A stretch of 64,000 nt of DNA from positions 8,928,001 through 8,992,000 of the forward strand of contig AP026541.1 in the NCBI GenBank assembly GCA_026075535.2. The letters run 5' to 3'. This stretch comes from Tricholoma matsutake. Its lineage: Eukaryota; Basidiomycota; Agaricomycetes; Agaricales; Tricholomataceae. Shown in pieces: positions 1 through 10,400 of this stretch (the first letter of the stretch is position 1; the number at the start of each line of letters is the position of its first letter). The translations under genes and the position numbers were made by a program. The notes beneath the pieces are model-generated. The model made no database searches, was not told the origin of the DNA, and was given only the letters and a program-made list of their open reading frames with translations.

Positions 1-224
1 GGCCGCAGTAGAAATGGGTTCTCATGTTCGTCGTTGGAGAGAGGGAAAGTTCAATTAGAGGCAACGAGGTGTATAAAATAGAATACCCTGTATTCTGTCT
101 AGCATCACACAATCAGGGGCTAGAGCAGTTACCATCAACTTAGAGGCGACCCTTCAATTTTAGTGACATCGCAACCCTCACACGAAGCTTGTTCAGCTTG
201 ACAGGCTGGCCATCTGGTTCCGCA

Positions 225-1420
225 ATGAAGAAAAAGGTGAATGCGTCCACAATCTTATGGCTAGCAGACTGACATGACCCTCTAGGTTCTCCTTATGGGT
301 GCCTCGGGGAGCGGGAAAACGTCGATGCGCTCTCTCATTTTGTGAGTCCATGCACATATTCATCGCTATGTATCGATACTGATATCTTTTAGCTCAAATA
401 ACCCAGCGTCACTAACGTCCCGCCTGGGCGCAACGATTGATGTCGAGCAGAACCACGTACGCTTCCTTGGGGACCTCATTCTCAATTTGTGGGATTGCGG
501 CGGCCAGGATGCCTTCATGGATTCTTACCTGACCACTCAGCAGTCCACAATCTTCCAGCATGTCGGGGTTATGATATATGTCTTCGATGTAGAGACACGC
601 GGGATGAACAAGGACCTCGAGTATTACCGCGATTGCTTGGATGGGCTTAAACAATTCAGCCCTGACGCTGCCGTATTCTTGCTGGTGCATAAGATGGATC
701 TTGTACGGGAACCGAAGACCGTCACTTTCGACAAGAAGCATAAAGAACTGCAGAATGCCAGCGGAGACGCAAGCATTACCGTCTTCGGCACGAGTATATA
801 TGACGAGAGCCTTTACAAGGTCAGGCGTTAGACGCCTCGCCGAAAACACCAGCAGCTGATCATTTGTACATCAGGCATGGTCGAGCATAGTACACACCCT
901 CATCCCCAACGCAGCCGTCCTCTCCAAACACTTGACCACGTTCGCAGAAGCCTGCAGTGCAACGGAGGTTGTCCTCTTTGAACGCACCACTTTTCTAGTG
1001 ATCGCTACATCTTCTCCTGTCGTGCCACCATCTATTTCGTCACGGCAGTCCCCGAGTATCCTAAGCGCAGACCAAGATCACCTGAACATCCATGAACTTA
1101 ATCCGACACGCTACGAAAGAACATCCGAACTGATAAAGGCGTTCAAGCATTCTTGTTCCCGCGTTCGCGAAGAGTTTCATTCTCTTGAGATGGAACTTCA
1201 CGATTTCACAGCTGTTCTGGACGAGATGACGCGCAACACATACGTTCTAATTATCGTGCATGATCCTACAATAGGTACTTGCCTTATGTTTTTCCCCTTA
1301 CAGTGACAATTTCGCTAACAGATCATTTTCAAATCAACAGAGACGGCTGCACTGAAATTAAATGTTAGAATGGCACGACGAAAGTTTGAAGAACTTCAAG
1401 GCGATAGCCTCGTATCGTAA
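225..1420 (+). CDS. gtr1: Rag-family small GTPase (Gtr1/RagA), five exons
   Basis: This is a Rag GTPase, which pairs with Gtr2/RagC on the vacuolar membrane and signals amino-acid supply to TORC1. Exons read 225-236, 286-341, 393-819, 875-1274 and 1341-1420; all four introns are GT-AG, 49-66 bp long, and splicing gives 324 codons, close to the roughly 310 usual for the family. The start is a four-codon first exon (MKKK) that joins VLLMGASGSGKTS, as in other Gtr1 proteins. Visible motifs are the P-loop GASGSGKT (residues 9-16), the switch I threonine in GATIDVE (about 37), WDCGGQD (56-62) and HKMD (122-125), the Rag form of NKxD. The C-terminal half has the Rag roadblock-like region and ends in an RKFEEL-type helix. 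No stop or frameshift is present, so it is very likely functional. It converges on rap1, with 227 bp between the stop codons. The 224 bp upstream show no motif I can name. Confidence 0.95.
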
Positions 1421-1647
1421 GATTATAGTTTGATCTTTATCCTTCAGCATATTATTTTTATTCAATTACACTACAGTTTCCTTTGCCAGGTCATAATTTT
1501 GGGAGCGTATTCACATATCGCATACGTTATACATACTAGCACTCGTTAATAAATTCTTTGCGAATCTATAATGGCTAATGGAAGATAGAAGAGTCAACTA
1601 CAATGCGTACGTGGTACAATAGCATTCTCACTAAGAAATAATTTCCA

Positions 1648-4122
1648 TCACCTTGAAAGCACATGCTGAGCCGCCCTAGTGCCAACTGGTGGTTTGTAAG
1701 GTGAGCGTTTCTCCGCCTGTTCATACTGTTTCTTGGTATCACTAGCTCTCGTTCCGGCAACTGGAAAAGACTCTGTGCTGGAGTTTGAATTCTTCCGGGG
1801 TTGCAAGAAACGGACAGGAGTCCTAGGGTGTGGAGCCGATTCCACGATACGCCGGTCCCTTGACGAAGCAACCGACGACTCATGTCTTAGTTGAGCTGGA
1901 AGACCGGGGCGAACGCTCGACTGCCGTGAATGCGAGGCGCTTCGTCCTGCGTTCAAGCTCCTCAACACGTCCTTGGGGGCCATACGGGAGTATTTTGAAG
2001 TAGGGTACTGGGACAAAGGTTGCTGGGCGGCCTGTTTCAAGTCACGTCTGGTTTGTTCATCGTCTGTGTCAAGGACTTGGGATTTGCTGCGAGCACTTGA
2101 GGCTCTCGGAGGGGACATTTCAATTTCGGGTTCTGGCCTTTCGTGAATACCAATGATCTCACTGGTATCAGCAGTTGTGACCAGAAGGTTTTCTACGTCT
2201 ATTTCTTCTTCCAGGGTTCCACTGATAGGAGCCACTGCTGCAGGTGCGACTGAATCGACCTTTTCTTCCTCTTGCCCAGATTCATGCCAAGGCTCGAGCC
2301 TTGATACGTCCTTCTGTTTCCTTTTATTGCTCTTCTTGGATACAGCTGGGCGTGCAGGCATTATCGAAGGTTCCACGGTACGGGATCTGGACCGTGTGTT
2401 CCGGTAGGGAGCTTCGGTTTGTGTCACCACTAAGGCCGTCTCTTTCAGGCGTCTAGCCTTAATATTTGCAGCGGGAGGCCGTGGTGCTGGAACTGGTGAA
2501 ACTGCCGGGCTCGGGTCTACTCTCTCTCCGATTGGGGAAGACGGCATATGCATATTCGCTTCGCTTCCATGCCGGGAACGGTGAATTTGAGGTGGGCTCG
2601 CATGTCCGCTCAACACAATTAGGTGCACTTGAGCGTCGTGTTCTGTCCCAGCAACAGCATTTGGAGGTGGGGTACTGGGCATAAGCGTGGAGGGTCGTGG
2701 CATGGAGGGTATATCTCCGAAGACAGGGTAACTCTGGCTAGAAAGAGGATTTGCTTCTACTAAAGTCATTTGGGATGTTTGTGGCACTTCCGAAAAAGAT
2801 GTAGAACGTAAGGTTGTTTCAGTTTGTGGCTGTATATATTCCAGGTCATCAGGTGGTTCGAGTTGCATGTCGATTTGGTCAGCTTCGCCGGTAAACGAGG
2901 AGCTGTGCATATAGTGAGACGGTATAGAACTGCATTATGGACAGACATACTTGGGCTCATTAAAGTAGTCGTCAGAAGGAGGAGCAGCTTTCTTTTTACC
3001 TTTATCACCAGCCTTCCAGTCCAGCGGGTCACTTCTGCGTGCCTCTTGAGCATGGGCAAGAATCCGCTGCTTCTTGGCTGGAGCAGCAGAAGGGAGGGAT
3101 GCTCCAATGCCACTAGATCGTGGACGTTTTGTGTGAAAATGGCGGGTCTCCGGGAGAACGTCCGAGTCTGGTGCATCGACATCATCAGGGTCTAGATTCT
3201 CGTCCTCTTCATCAGTGACATCAGGCCCATCGCGCTGATGTTTACGGGACCACCCGCGACGACGATGATACATTACAAGTTCCAATGGCGGGTCTTGTTT
3301 CGCATAATGTTTTATCAGGGTGTCGAGGCGAGCAGCATTCTTTCTGTATCGTTCTCTCCAACTCTGCCAAGGGTGACGCTGTATCCAAGGATTCTCTTCA
3401 ACATTCAATTCACCCTTTAGAAAGTTCATAAACAAGATATACAACAAATATGAGAGGGGCATACCATATCCTCCAATTCTATATACACGTTATTGCCATA
3501 GCGACCGCCAAGCTTCTTTTTAGGGATCCTCCTTGAAATATAATAGGCGAGGTTGTCATCATCTTCATCGGTAAACGGTGTACGAACGCTGAGTAATATC
3601 CGTTGGGTACCAAACTTACGAAAGACAGACTATACTCTTACCGGCCAACCGCACCACCCATGCCTTGTTTCAACGGCAGCCTGTGCCGTACCTCACCCTC
3701 TCGTATACACCGTTGGACGAAAGACATTGGTTCCACATAGATAGGAGCTATTTGTGAACGTCCAGGACGACAATTGTAATTCAGTTGCAGGGTGTGACGA
3801 TCCACTCGCTTTTCGTCGATAATGACGGTGTCCGCGAAATGGGCCGTGTCAAGAACGATACCTCCATTGTTCTAGAGATTTATCAGCCAGATCTTAAGTG
3901 AAGCTCCAAACCTACCTCGATGTCGGTGGTGAGGTTTCGTCTCTTGGCACCATTTTTGACGCTCTCGTGAATACAGAAGCCGATGGCGACACCGTCTTCA
4001 TCGATGAACGCCTGCCTATTTGCTGCAACGTATGTCTGCTCATCTGATGTGAAATCCGACCCACTTTCCTCTTCCTCTTCTTCTGGATTCTCGTAACGAC
4101 GGCCGGGGCGGCGAACTACCAT
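1648..4122 (-). CDS. rap1: Rap1-like telomere protein (BRCT plus Myb), five exons
   Basis: This is a homologue of Rap1/TERF2IP, a shelterin component recruited to telomeres. Exons on the minus strand are 4122-3916, 3871-3642, 3588-3465, 3414-2951 and 2902-1648; all junctions are GT-AG and the frame closes to 759 residues. An acidic N-terminus (EEEEEESGSD) is followed by a BRCT-type domain at about residues 45-145 (GFCIHESVKNG, then DTVIIDEKRVDRHTL and APIYVEPMSFVQRCI). The Rap1 Myb domain follows at about 146-210 and is very recognisable: FTDEDDDNLAYYISRRIP, KKKLGGRYGNNVYIELEDM, then NPWIQRHPWQSWRERYRKN. The remaining 540 or so residues are Ser/Pro/acidic-rich and look disordered, with basic patches. 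I do not see a clear C-terminal RCT domain; it may be too diverged, or lost in an unrecognised last exon. Transposon sequence begins 95 bp upstream of the start codon. Confidence 0.9.
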
Positions 4123-4172
4123 AATGGATGGTTCAACAGAGAATTGAAAATTAAATCAAGGTATTATGTAGT

Positions 4173-4201
4173 CACGTGGTCGTTGAGCGCTAACTCACGT
4201 G
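4173..4201. promoter_or_regulatory. Pair of CACGTG E-box motifs upstream of rap1
   Basis: Two perfect CACGTG palindromes lie at 4173-4178 and 4196-4201. They sit 51-79 bp upstream of the rap1 start codon, in the only non-repetitive sequence left between the gene and the LINE insertion. CACGTG is the core site of bHLH factors such as Cbf1/Pho4 in fungi. Whether they act on rap1 is inference from position. Confidence 0.35.
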
Positions 4202-4217
4202 ATACTGAAACCGACAA

Positions 4218-4232
4218 AACAGTTAAACTCTG
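4218..4232. repeat. Left target-site duplication of LINE-1
   Basis: The 15-bp sequence AACAGTTAAACTCTG occurs here and again, identically, at 20451-20465 directly after the LINE's A-rich tail. The last 13 bp recur a third time at 20832-20844, after the SINE. This shows that everything between 4233 and 20450 belongs to one insertion plus later insertions into it. Confidence 0.85.
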
Positions 4233-4419
4233 GGTGGCTATGTCCATTATACAAAAAGAATGACCGCCGCAAAATTGAGAATTATCGCCCCATAACCCTC
4301 CTAAATGGAGACTACAAAATCTTCACCAAGATCTTATCTTTACGACTAGCTAAATCTGCACCCGATGTAATTCATCCAAACCAAGCAGGTTTCATACAGT
4401 CATTCATGCCTCTTTGACC
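4233..4419 (+). pseudogene. LINE-1 reverse transcriptase, first fragment
   Basis: The translation has the fingers region of a non-LTR reverse transcriptase: CPLYKKNDRRKIENYRPI, then LLNGDYKI and IHPNQAGFI. It starts abruptly at the target duplication, so this is the 5' truncation point. The reading frame ends where the YR-1 block begins. The protein continues in the fragment at 11125. Confidence 0.8.
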
Positions 4420-4639
4420 CAACCAAATATTTGTGACCTTCGGAAACTTACTGTGCATTGCAAATTGAAAATCTGAATAGACAGAACTCATGGTATATGT
4501 CCAAGCTATCTGTTGGGCCCTTAAGAATAGTTATCATATGTATAAGAATGGTGTTTGAGTGTAATCAGTGGAAATTTTTGTTACCAGCTCAAACTGGGTC
4601 TTTGACACAAGTCACATCAGGGGTGTGATTCTGGCTGAT
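4420..4639. other. Unclassified left part of the YR-1 block
   Basis: About 220 bp between the broken LINE and the recognisable 3' repeat of YR-1A. I see no coding potential and no match to other parts of the window. The sequences at its outer edge (GACC, and ACCAAATA a few bases in) recur at 11125, the other edge of the block, and may be remains of a target duplication. Confidence 0.4.
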
Positions 4640-4735
4640 CCTGGGCCTCTGCTGCATGCTCAGAGTGGTAGTAGCGGGAAAACTGAGGCCCGCCTGGATG
4701 GACCCCAAAATTACATAGGTGAGTAAGCGGACGTG

Positions 4736-5341
4736 CTACTGAACTAATTCTCCCATGCGATGGCACCCATAAAAAGCACATGAGAGCAGAACTATAAACA
4801 AGAAGTCATCATAGGTCCCTGTACAGTGCACCACATTGAAGAAAGATTGAAGGTGTGCAAGGCGAAGGGGCAGTTTCCTGCTCATGGGATCTGCTTGCAC
4901 CTTCTTTGCCCCTTGAATGGTCGCTTTCACCATAGGGTGAGAACGATTGGCATCAAATTTGGGGTAGAGATCCTTGAGAAAATGTCGCATGCCAGTAAGA
5001 TATTTTGGTCCAGATGCAATGAACTGGGATGAATATGCAATGTAGCGAGACAGAGTAGTCAGCGTAGGGTCCAAGGAGAGGGAGTGAAGGATACAAAAGT
5101 TGATATAGTCATGCACACCAATAGCATAGTTTTTCGAGGTGGACCATTCAATGGAATTCACCTGCAAATAGAGTGTACAAGCATCAAGGTCTGCCAGCTC
5201 CATGGGGGGGCAAGGGACACGTGCAGTAGTCCTTTTCCCCCCAGCATGCTCAAAAGTACTCTCTCCATCGCGCCGGCAAAAGCTCCCATGGAGGAGTAAA
5301 GCATTCAATGTGGTCAGCAGAGAATTTGTGCAAGTACTCAT
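4736..5341 (-). pseudogene. YR-1A tyrosine recombinase, N-terminal part
   Basis: An open frame of about 200 codons holding the SAM-like N-terminal domain of a retroelement tyrosine recombinase (STSKNYAIGVHDYINFC, LSRYIAYSSQFIASGPKYL) and the start of the catalytic domain (LLSCAFYGCHRMGELVQ, where the R of CHRMGEL is the first catalytic arginine). The His/Arg/Tyr part is absent; the B repeat follows at once. The frame overlaps the end of the RNase H frame, as expected for adjoining ORFs of such elements. Confidence 0.75.
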
Positions 5342-6000
5342 CGATCAAAAGACGAGAAAGCATATCGGCATGCACATTGTTTTTCCCTTCAATAAAGCGA
5401 ACCCATAGATCCATTCCAGTGCAAAGAATGATATCAGCAATGACTAACAAAGGAGAATTATGCAAGGACTCTGCAGTGTGAAGGGAATTCAACATGGCAA
5501 CAGAATCTAGACTGTCAGTCCATATGAGGAGGCGATGGGGTGGACGCGTGAGAGATCCTGCATGATGAACAGCAGACACAATTGCCAGAAGTTCAAGGAA
5601 AAAGATGACCTTCTTGTCCATGGGTGGTGGCTTGATGGGATAGAGAAACCCTTTGTTAGAGTAGACAAAGGCGAGTGCATTCTGAAGGCTTGCGTCTGTC
5701 CACATAACCATGTTGGTGTTGTCATCGGACCACATACCTGAGTCAGTGAAGCGAATCCCAACCGCTGAAGGAATAATATTTTTCAACCACATTAAATCTG
5801 TGATAACAGCTGCGTTGATTGGGATTCCACGGTGTGACCAAGCCTTACCACTGATCTTGTGATACATCTCTGTCAGAGCCAGTCGACCCCAAGGAAGCAC
5901 ATTCAGCATCCAGTTCAGATGCCCAGCCAAATGCTGCCAAGCACGAAGTGATGGAGAACAGTCTGGTGTAGCCAAGAAAAGATCAATCTTAGTGATAACC
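5250..6000 (-). pseudogene. YR-1A reverse transcriptase end and RNase H
   Basis: The frame starts within the RT thumb (TPDCSPSLRAWQHLAGHLNW, shared with YR-1B) and runs through a full RNase H-like domain: MVMWTDASLQ with its first Asp, FFLELLAIVSAVHHA with the Glu, and RLLIWTDSLDSVAML with the second Asp, then HADMLSR. This segment is deleted in YR-1B, so here is the only intact RNase H of the family in the window. Everything 5' of the thumb is missing. Confidence 0.8.
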
Positions 6001-6013
6001 TTGGAAACAGACA

Positions 6014-6140
6014 GGCCTCGCCTCTTGTAATAACATTTCCTCGCTTTGATTCTTCTGGGACTGTTTAATAGCTTCGCTACCTCATCCAGTCGAATTCTAC
6101 GAGGTTCATCAAAGCGTTCTATACGTTCGATTTTTGTGGC
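6014..6140 (+). repeat. YR-1B repeat A1, intronless copy
   Basis: It matches A2 at 9987-10238 but lacks two internal blocks, A2 positions 10021-10076 and 10132-10200. Both blocks begin GT and end AG and are 56 and 69 bp long, the size of the gtr1 introns. A1 therefore looks like the spliced form of A2. It lies just upstream of the gag start. Confidence 0.75.
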
Positions 6141-6205
6141 TTACACTCCTCAGTCGTCTTCTCTCCTAATCTCCCTCCTATTGTCATCACTCCTCTTTTC
6201 TCTCC

Positions 6206-7451
6206 ATGACTGATGTTCCTTCTCGCCCTGCGAGCCCCCCGGCTGATGAAACCATTCGAGCTCATGCAGAAGAGTGTCAAAGGATTGTGGATGAGGCCAT
6301 CTCAACATCTACTTCAGGTGTGGTGTTCCTCGATCGCCTTAAATCAGCAGGAGCGACCCCAGACGAGGCACGAGATTATATTGAACAATATACACAACAA
6401 AGAAGGGATCAAGATGCCATTGGTTCAGCTAACGCAGATGGTGAACTACCTTGCTCAACTGGGTGGAAATGATCTGGATCTGGGCGACACTGCCACGATG
6501 GTTGCTTGGGCACTGCTTCGTGCCAAGGTCAATCATTTCCAGCCAATCGCCTCCTCTCAGGCTGCCGCAGCTGGTGGTGGATCTCTCACTGATGAGCTGG
6601 CTAGTCTTCTTGGGTTATCCAGTGCCAAAGGCAGCAGTCCTGCCTCTGTGCTTGCAAAGGCACCTCACTTATCCAGGTTGTCTGACCCGATGGCTACCGA
6701 CCCACACCTTGAGAAGACCCAGGAACTTCTCTCCATCTACAGTCCTCAGAGCTCCCAGGATATTCTTGTCAACAAAGCTCAGTTCGCTCCAGTCAGCGAT
6801 CCACTTCCTCGGACTATCTGGCGGAAGATCCTCCTTGACTTGTTCATTGATTTTGAAAAGCTCTTTGCTTCAATAGACAAAGGGTATGATCACCATGATG
6901 ATCCAAAAGATTTTGGAGCTGGTTATGTGCTTGTTAAGAAGGATCAGGCTGTCTCTAAGCGGCCACTTCAGATGGAGGCTGATTGGATACAAGTTTTTGG
7001 TGCATGGTCTGCAGGTGTGGTTTTCTTCTTTCCTCACTGGGATTCTGAGCTTCGAGACTATTGCGCCATTGTCATGGACCTTTTCCATGCTTCACCATCA
7101 AATTCTCTTGTTGCAATTTCATTCGACATGCATGTTCACGACAAGTACTCGAAGAAGCCTTTTCATCTTGATGATCGAGCCCAACTCAATTTGCCGCTCC
7201 TTGCCCAAATGCTTTCGCCAACTTCTCCAACCCTTCCATGTGCAAATAAAAGAGTTACTTCACCTCAAGCCTCATCTTCAGGCAACAGTCCAAAGTGTGC
7301 TGACGTGCCTTGCCGCAACTGGAGCTTTGGTACATGCAAATCCGAGACCTGTCCGAATTGCCGCAAGCATGGGATTTGCTGTGTCTGTGGTGAAGGACAC
7401 AGAGTGAAGGACAACAAATGGTGTTTCGCTCTCCTCCAGACTCGCAACTGA
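6206..7451 (+). pseudogene. YR-1B gag-like ORF1
   Basis: The protein starts at 6206 (MTDVPSRPASPPADETI) and shifts by one base near 6410-6420 into the frame that stays open to 7451, giving about 410 codons in all. The middle has the LPRTIWRKILLD and DFEKLFASIDKGY stretch of fungal DIRS-type gag proteins. The C-terminus is a Cys/His cluster, CRNWSFGTC then CPNCRKHGICCVCGEGH, likely a zinc-binding RNA contact. One frameshift is the only visible lesion. Confidence 0.7.
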
Positions 7452-7479
7452 GCATGAGTCTCTGGGAGCATGGGAGAAC

Positions 7480-8785
7480 ATGGCGACATTTGTTGAGAAA
7501 GGCCCAAGATCTTTGACTAATCCATCTTTGAAACGTAGAAATTCAGCTACCCTTGATTCTCCTCATTTTTGTCGAGGGTTCATCTGGTCTGATGACCCAA
7601 TAGATAAAATTTCTCCATCTGCGCTTTACACTGAAACTGCTCCTCCACTGCCATCTCTGCACAAGTATCTACTAGATGATCCCACAATTCAAAAATCTAT
7701 TTGTTCCTTAGGGAATGCAATCAAAGTTGAGACTCCATTCGATGTTTACAAGTTTGAGCTTCTACTAGTCGATCATCCTAATCAACCTTTTGTTCATTCA
7801 GTCATGAAAGGTCTATGTGAAGGCTTCTGGCCTTTTGACAAGGGGGAATGGAAGATTGAGTCCAAAGAAATCTCTCCTGAATATGAGTCTGGCCCTGAGG
7901 ATGCGGAGGTGATCCATGCCTTTCGTGACTGAGAAATTGCTGCTGGTCGATGGTCTGACCCTCTGGACAATACTGAACTACTTCCAGGAATGAAGATTTC
8001 CCCACAGTTTGTGGTCTGGCAGAACGAGAAACCATGTGTGGTAACAGACCATTCTCATTCCGGAATCAATGAAGGCATTCCTCAGTCAGAAGGAAAGGTT
8101 AAGTACGATGACATGCGGACTTTTGGTCAAACTTTACACAATGTGCACACAAATAATCCAGGGACATGTCTGGTGACATTCAAATCAGACGTGGCTTCTA
8201 TGTTCCTCAACTTACCTGCCCATCCCATCTTCCAACTCCATCAAGTTGTGAAGATCGAGGGCAAATTATTCATCGTGCAATGACTTGTTTTTGGCAACCG
8301 TGCTTCACCTTGTTGCTGGTGTGCTGTGTCAGGACTTCTGTGCTGGCTTGGGATTCGGAAACTTGGTATCTCTGGCCTCCATGTCTACATGGATGATTAC
8401 TTTGGTTGGGACTATGCGGACAATCTCGTCTGGTATTGTGGCAAGCTTTGTCCCCAACGACAAGGCCAATTCTTATTTCTTTGGGAATCAATCTCCTGTC
8501 ATTTCGAAGATCATAAACAGGAACATGGCGAAGTCTTGAAGATAATAGGCTTTTGGGTTGATATCAATTTGGGCAGTATATCTTTATCCCCATCTGCTGT
8601 TTCCAAGGTTATCACTAAGATTGATCTTTTCCTGGTTACACCAGACTGTTCTCCATCACTTCATGCTTGGCAGCATTTGGCTGGGCATCTGAACTGGATG
8701 CTGAATGTGCTTCCTTGGGGTCGACCGGCTCTGACAGAGATGTATCACAAGATCAGTGGTAAGGCTTGGTCACACCATGGAATTT
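7480..8785 (+). pseudogene. YR-1B reverse transcriptase
   Basis: The RT reads through PHFCRGFIWSDD, YKFELLLVDHPNQPFV, TFKSDVASMFLNLPAHP, LVFGNRASP and the catalytic YMDDYFGW, where both aspartates are kept, to LKIIGFWVDINLGSISLSP and the thumb. Stops at about 7930 and 8281 are TGA at positions where CGA (Arg) fits, and a frame change near 8290 follows. The RT ends at GKAWSHHGI, where an internal deletion joins it to the recombinase. Confidence 0.75.
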
Positions 8786-9615
8786 GTATCCTTCACTCCC
8801 TCCCCTTGGACCCTATGCAGACTACTCTGTCTCGCTATGTCACATATTCATCCCAGTTCATTGCATCTGGACCAAAATATCTTACCGGAATGCAACATTT
8901 TCTCAAGGATCTCTACCCCAAATTTGATGCCAATCGTTCTCACCCTGTGGTGAAAGCGACCATTTGAGGGGCAAAGAAGGTGTGAGCAGATCCCATGAGC
9001 AGGAAACTGCCCCTTTGCCTTGCACACCTTCAATCTTTCTTCAATGTGGCGCAATGTACAGGGACCTATGATGACTTCTTGTTTATAGTTCTGCTCTCAT
9101 GTGCTTTTTATGGGTGCCATTGCATGGGAGAATTAGTTCAGAAGAATGATTGTACTTTGTTTGATTGGAGGAAGATCATCAAATGGGCATCCCTTACCTT
9201 TGAGAATGGGTGCGCGCAATATCGCTTACCATATCACAAAGGTGACCCGTTCTTTTGTGGAATGGACATCATTTTCACCTGTCAAGACATTTCTGACCCC
9301 GTCTTCATGTTATGAGACTACACACGCTTATGCGATTGTCTTCATGGTGCTAGATCTGCTTTGTTCCTTCATGAAAATGGTTCACACCCCTCTCGTTCAT
9401 GGTTTGAAATGAAGTTCTTCGTGGTGCTTGACCGGCGTTTTGGTGGGCACTCTGCACAAACTGGGTATGCCACTTTTCTTGCTTCCTTAGGGGTTTCGGA
9501 GTCTATCATTCAAGCGGTTGGACATTGGTCTTCAGAGGCTTGGAAAATATACATTCGCAAAAATCCTGCCATCAGGGTGGAACAACAATTAGCCGCATTG
9601 CGACTACATAACTAG
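8786..9615 (+). pseudogene. YR-1B tyrosine recombinase
   Basis: The deleted RT runs directly into recombinase sequence (CILHSLPLDP). The catalytic domain continues through CAFYGCHCMGELVQ and GHSAQTGYATFLASL to GHWSSEAWKIYIRKNP. Three key sites look damaged: CHRMG in YR-1A is CHCMG here, the arginine of the GHSxR box is Gln (CAA), and GRWSS is GHWSS (CAT); the first is CGC/T to TGC/T and the others fit CpG-to-CpA change. The tyrosine (YIRK) remains. Stops at about 8965, 8983 and 9313 also break the frame, so the enzyme is inactive. Confidence 0.75.
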
Positions 9616-9696
9616 CTTCACTGGTCATTGCTCCTTGCTTCCCATCTTTCTCTCACCTCCACCACCCCCACACACAACATTATCAGCTCTTTTAGC

Positions 9697-9758
9697 ACGT
9701 CCGCTTACTCGCCTATGTAATTTTGGGGTCTGTCCAGGCATGCCTCAGTTTTCCTGCT
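9697..9758 (+). repeat. YR-1B repeat B1
   Basis: A 62-bp unit beginning ACGTCCGCTTACTCGCC, repeated at 10401-10462 with few changes and found inverted at the end of YR-1A. It lies 80 bp after the recombinase stop. Confidence 0.8.
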
Positions 9759-9986
9759 ACTACCACTCTGAGCATGCAGCAGAGGTCATCGTAAAAGCGG
9801 GTCCCAAGGGTAAGGAGCTTTTTTGTAGGCCTCTGCGCCACCTCAAGATCACACATCTAGCTCCACTACCCACATGGTCTCAGTGTTGCTTCTTTTCAAC
9901 CCCCATCTTACTCATAAGCAACACAGGTAAGTGCACCACACTTCATATTGTTTTCAGCTTCTTACCCTCTCAGTTTTGTTATTTAA

Positions 9987-10238
9987 GGCATCGCCTCTCA
10001 TAATAACATTTTCTCGCTTTGTAAGAGCTCTCGCAATCTCATATGGACTAGACTCAACTAGATTCTCACTCAACAGGATTCTTCTGGGACTGTTTAATAG
10101 CTTCACTACCTCATCCAGTCGAATTTTATGAGTGAGCGGGTGTTCCATCCACTTCTATCCGAGTCTATTCTTTATCTGACACAAATTACAATACATGTAG
10201 GGTTCATTGAAGCGTTCTATACGTTCAATTTTCGTGGC
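9987..10238 (+). repeat. YR-1B repeat A2, with two intron-like blocks
   Basis: Full-length copy of repeat A. Blocks 10021-10076 (GTAAGA...CAACAG) and 10132-10200 (GTGAGC...TGTAG, with a CTGAC branch-like site near 10176) are missing cleanly from A1. Both have consensus fungal splice ends. Confidence 0.75.
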
Positions 10239-10400
10239 CCTCCCACCTCTGCCCTTATGTTGATGAATGTTTGGCTCAAATCAAGCATTTGAGCCATTTG
10301 AGCCATGACTAAGCCAAGTACATACAAATAAAGTGTCTCGTCTTCATTCCCTGGGTTTTACTTTCTGTCGAAATTTAGCTTACTCGCCTATGTAATTTGT

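Larger units (their letters stand above)
4640..6013 (-). mobile_element. YR-1A: 5'-truncated Ngaro/DIRS-like retroelement
   Basis: A minus-strand partial copy of the same element as YR-1B, keeping the end of the reverse transcriptase, RNase H, the start of the tyrosine recombinase and the B repeat (about 4660-4735, matching 9697-9758 inverted). The homology to YR-1B stops at 6013, exactly where the A1 repeat of YR-1B begins, so the two copies lie head to head without spacer. Elements of this order integrate with a tyrosine recombinase and give no target duplication, in line with none being visible here. Confidence 0.75.

Noticed and set aside
412..849. Long minus-strand frame opposite gtr1
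   Set aside because: It is the antisense of a conserved GTPase exon and has no recognisable motif of its own.
1575..1883. Alternative minus-strand frame at the rap1 end
   Set aside because: It overlaps the rap1 last exon in another frame, with no splice support and no similarity.
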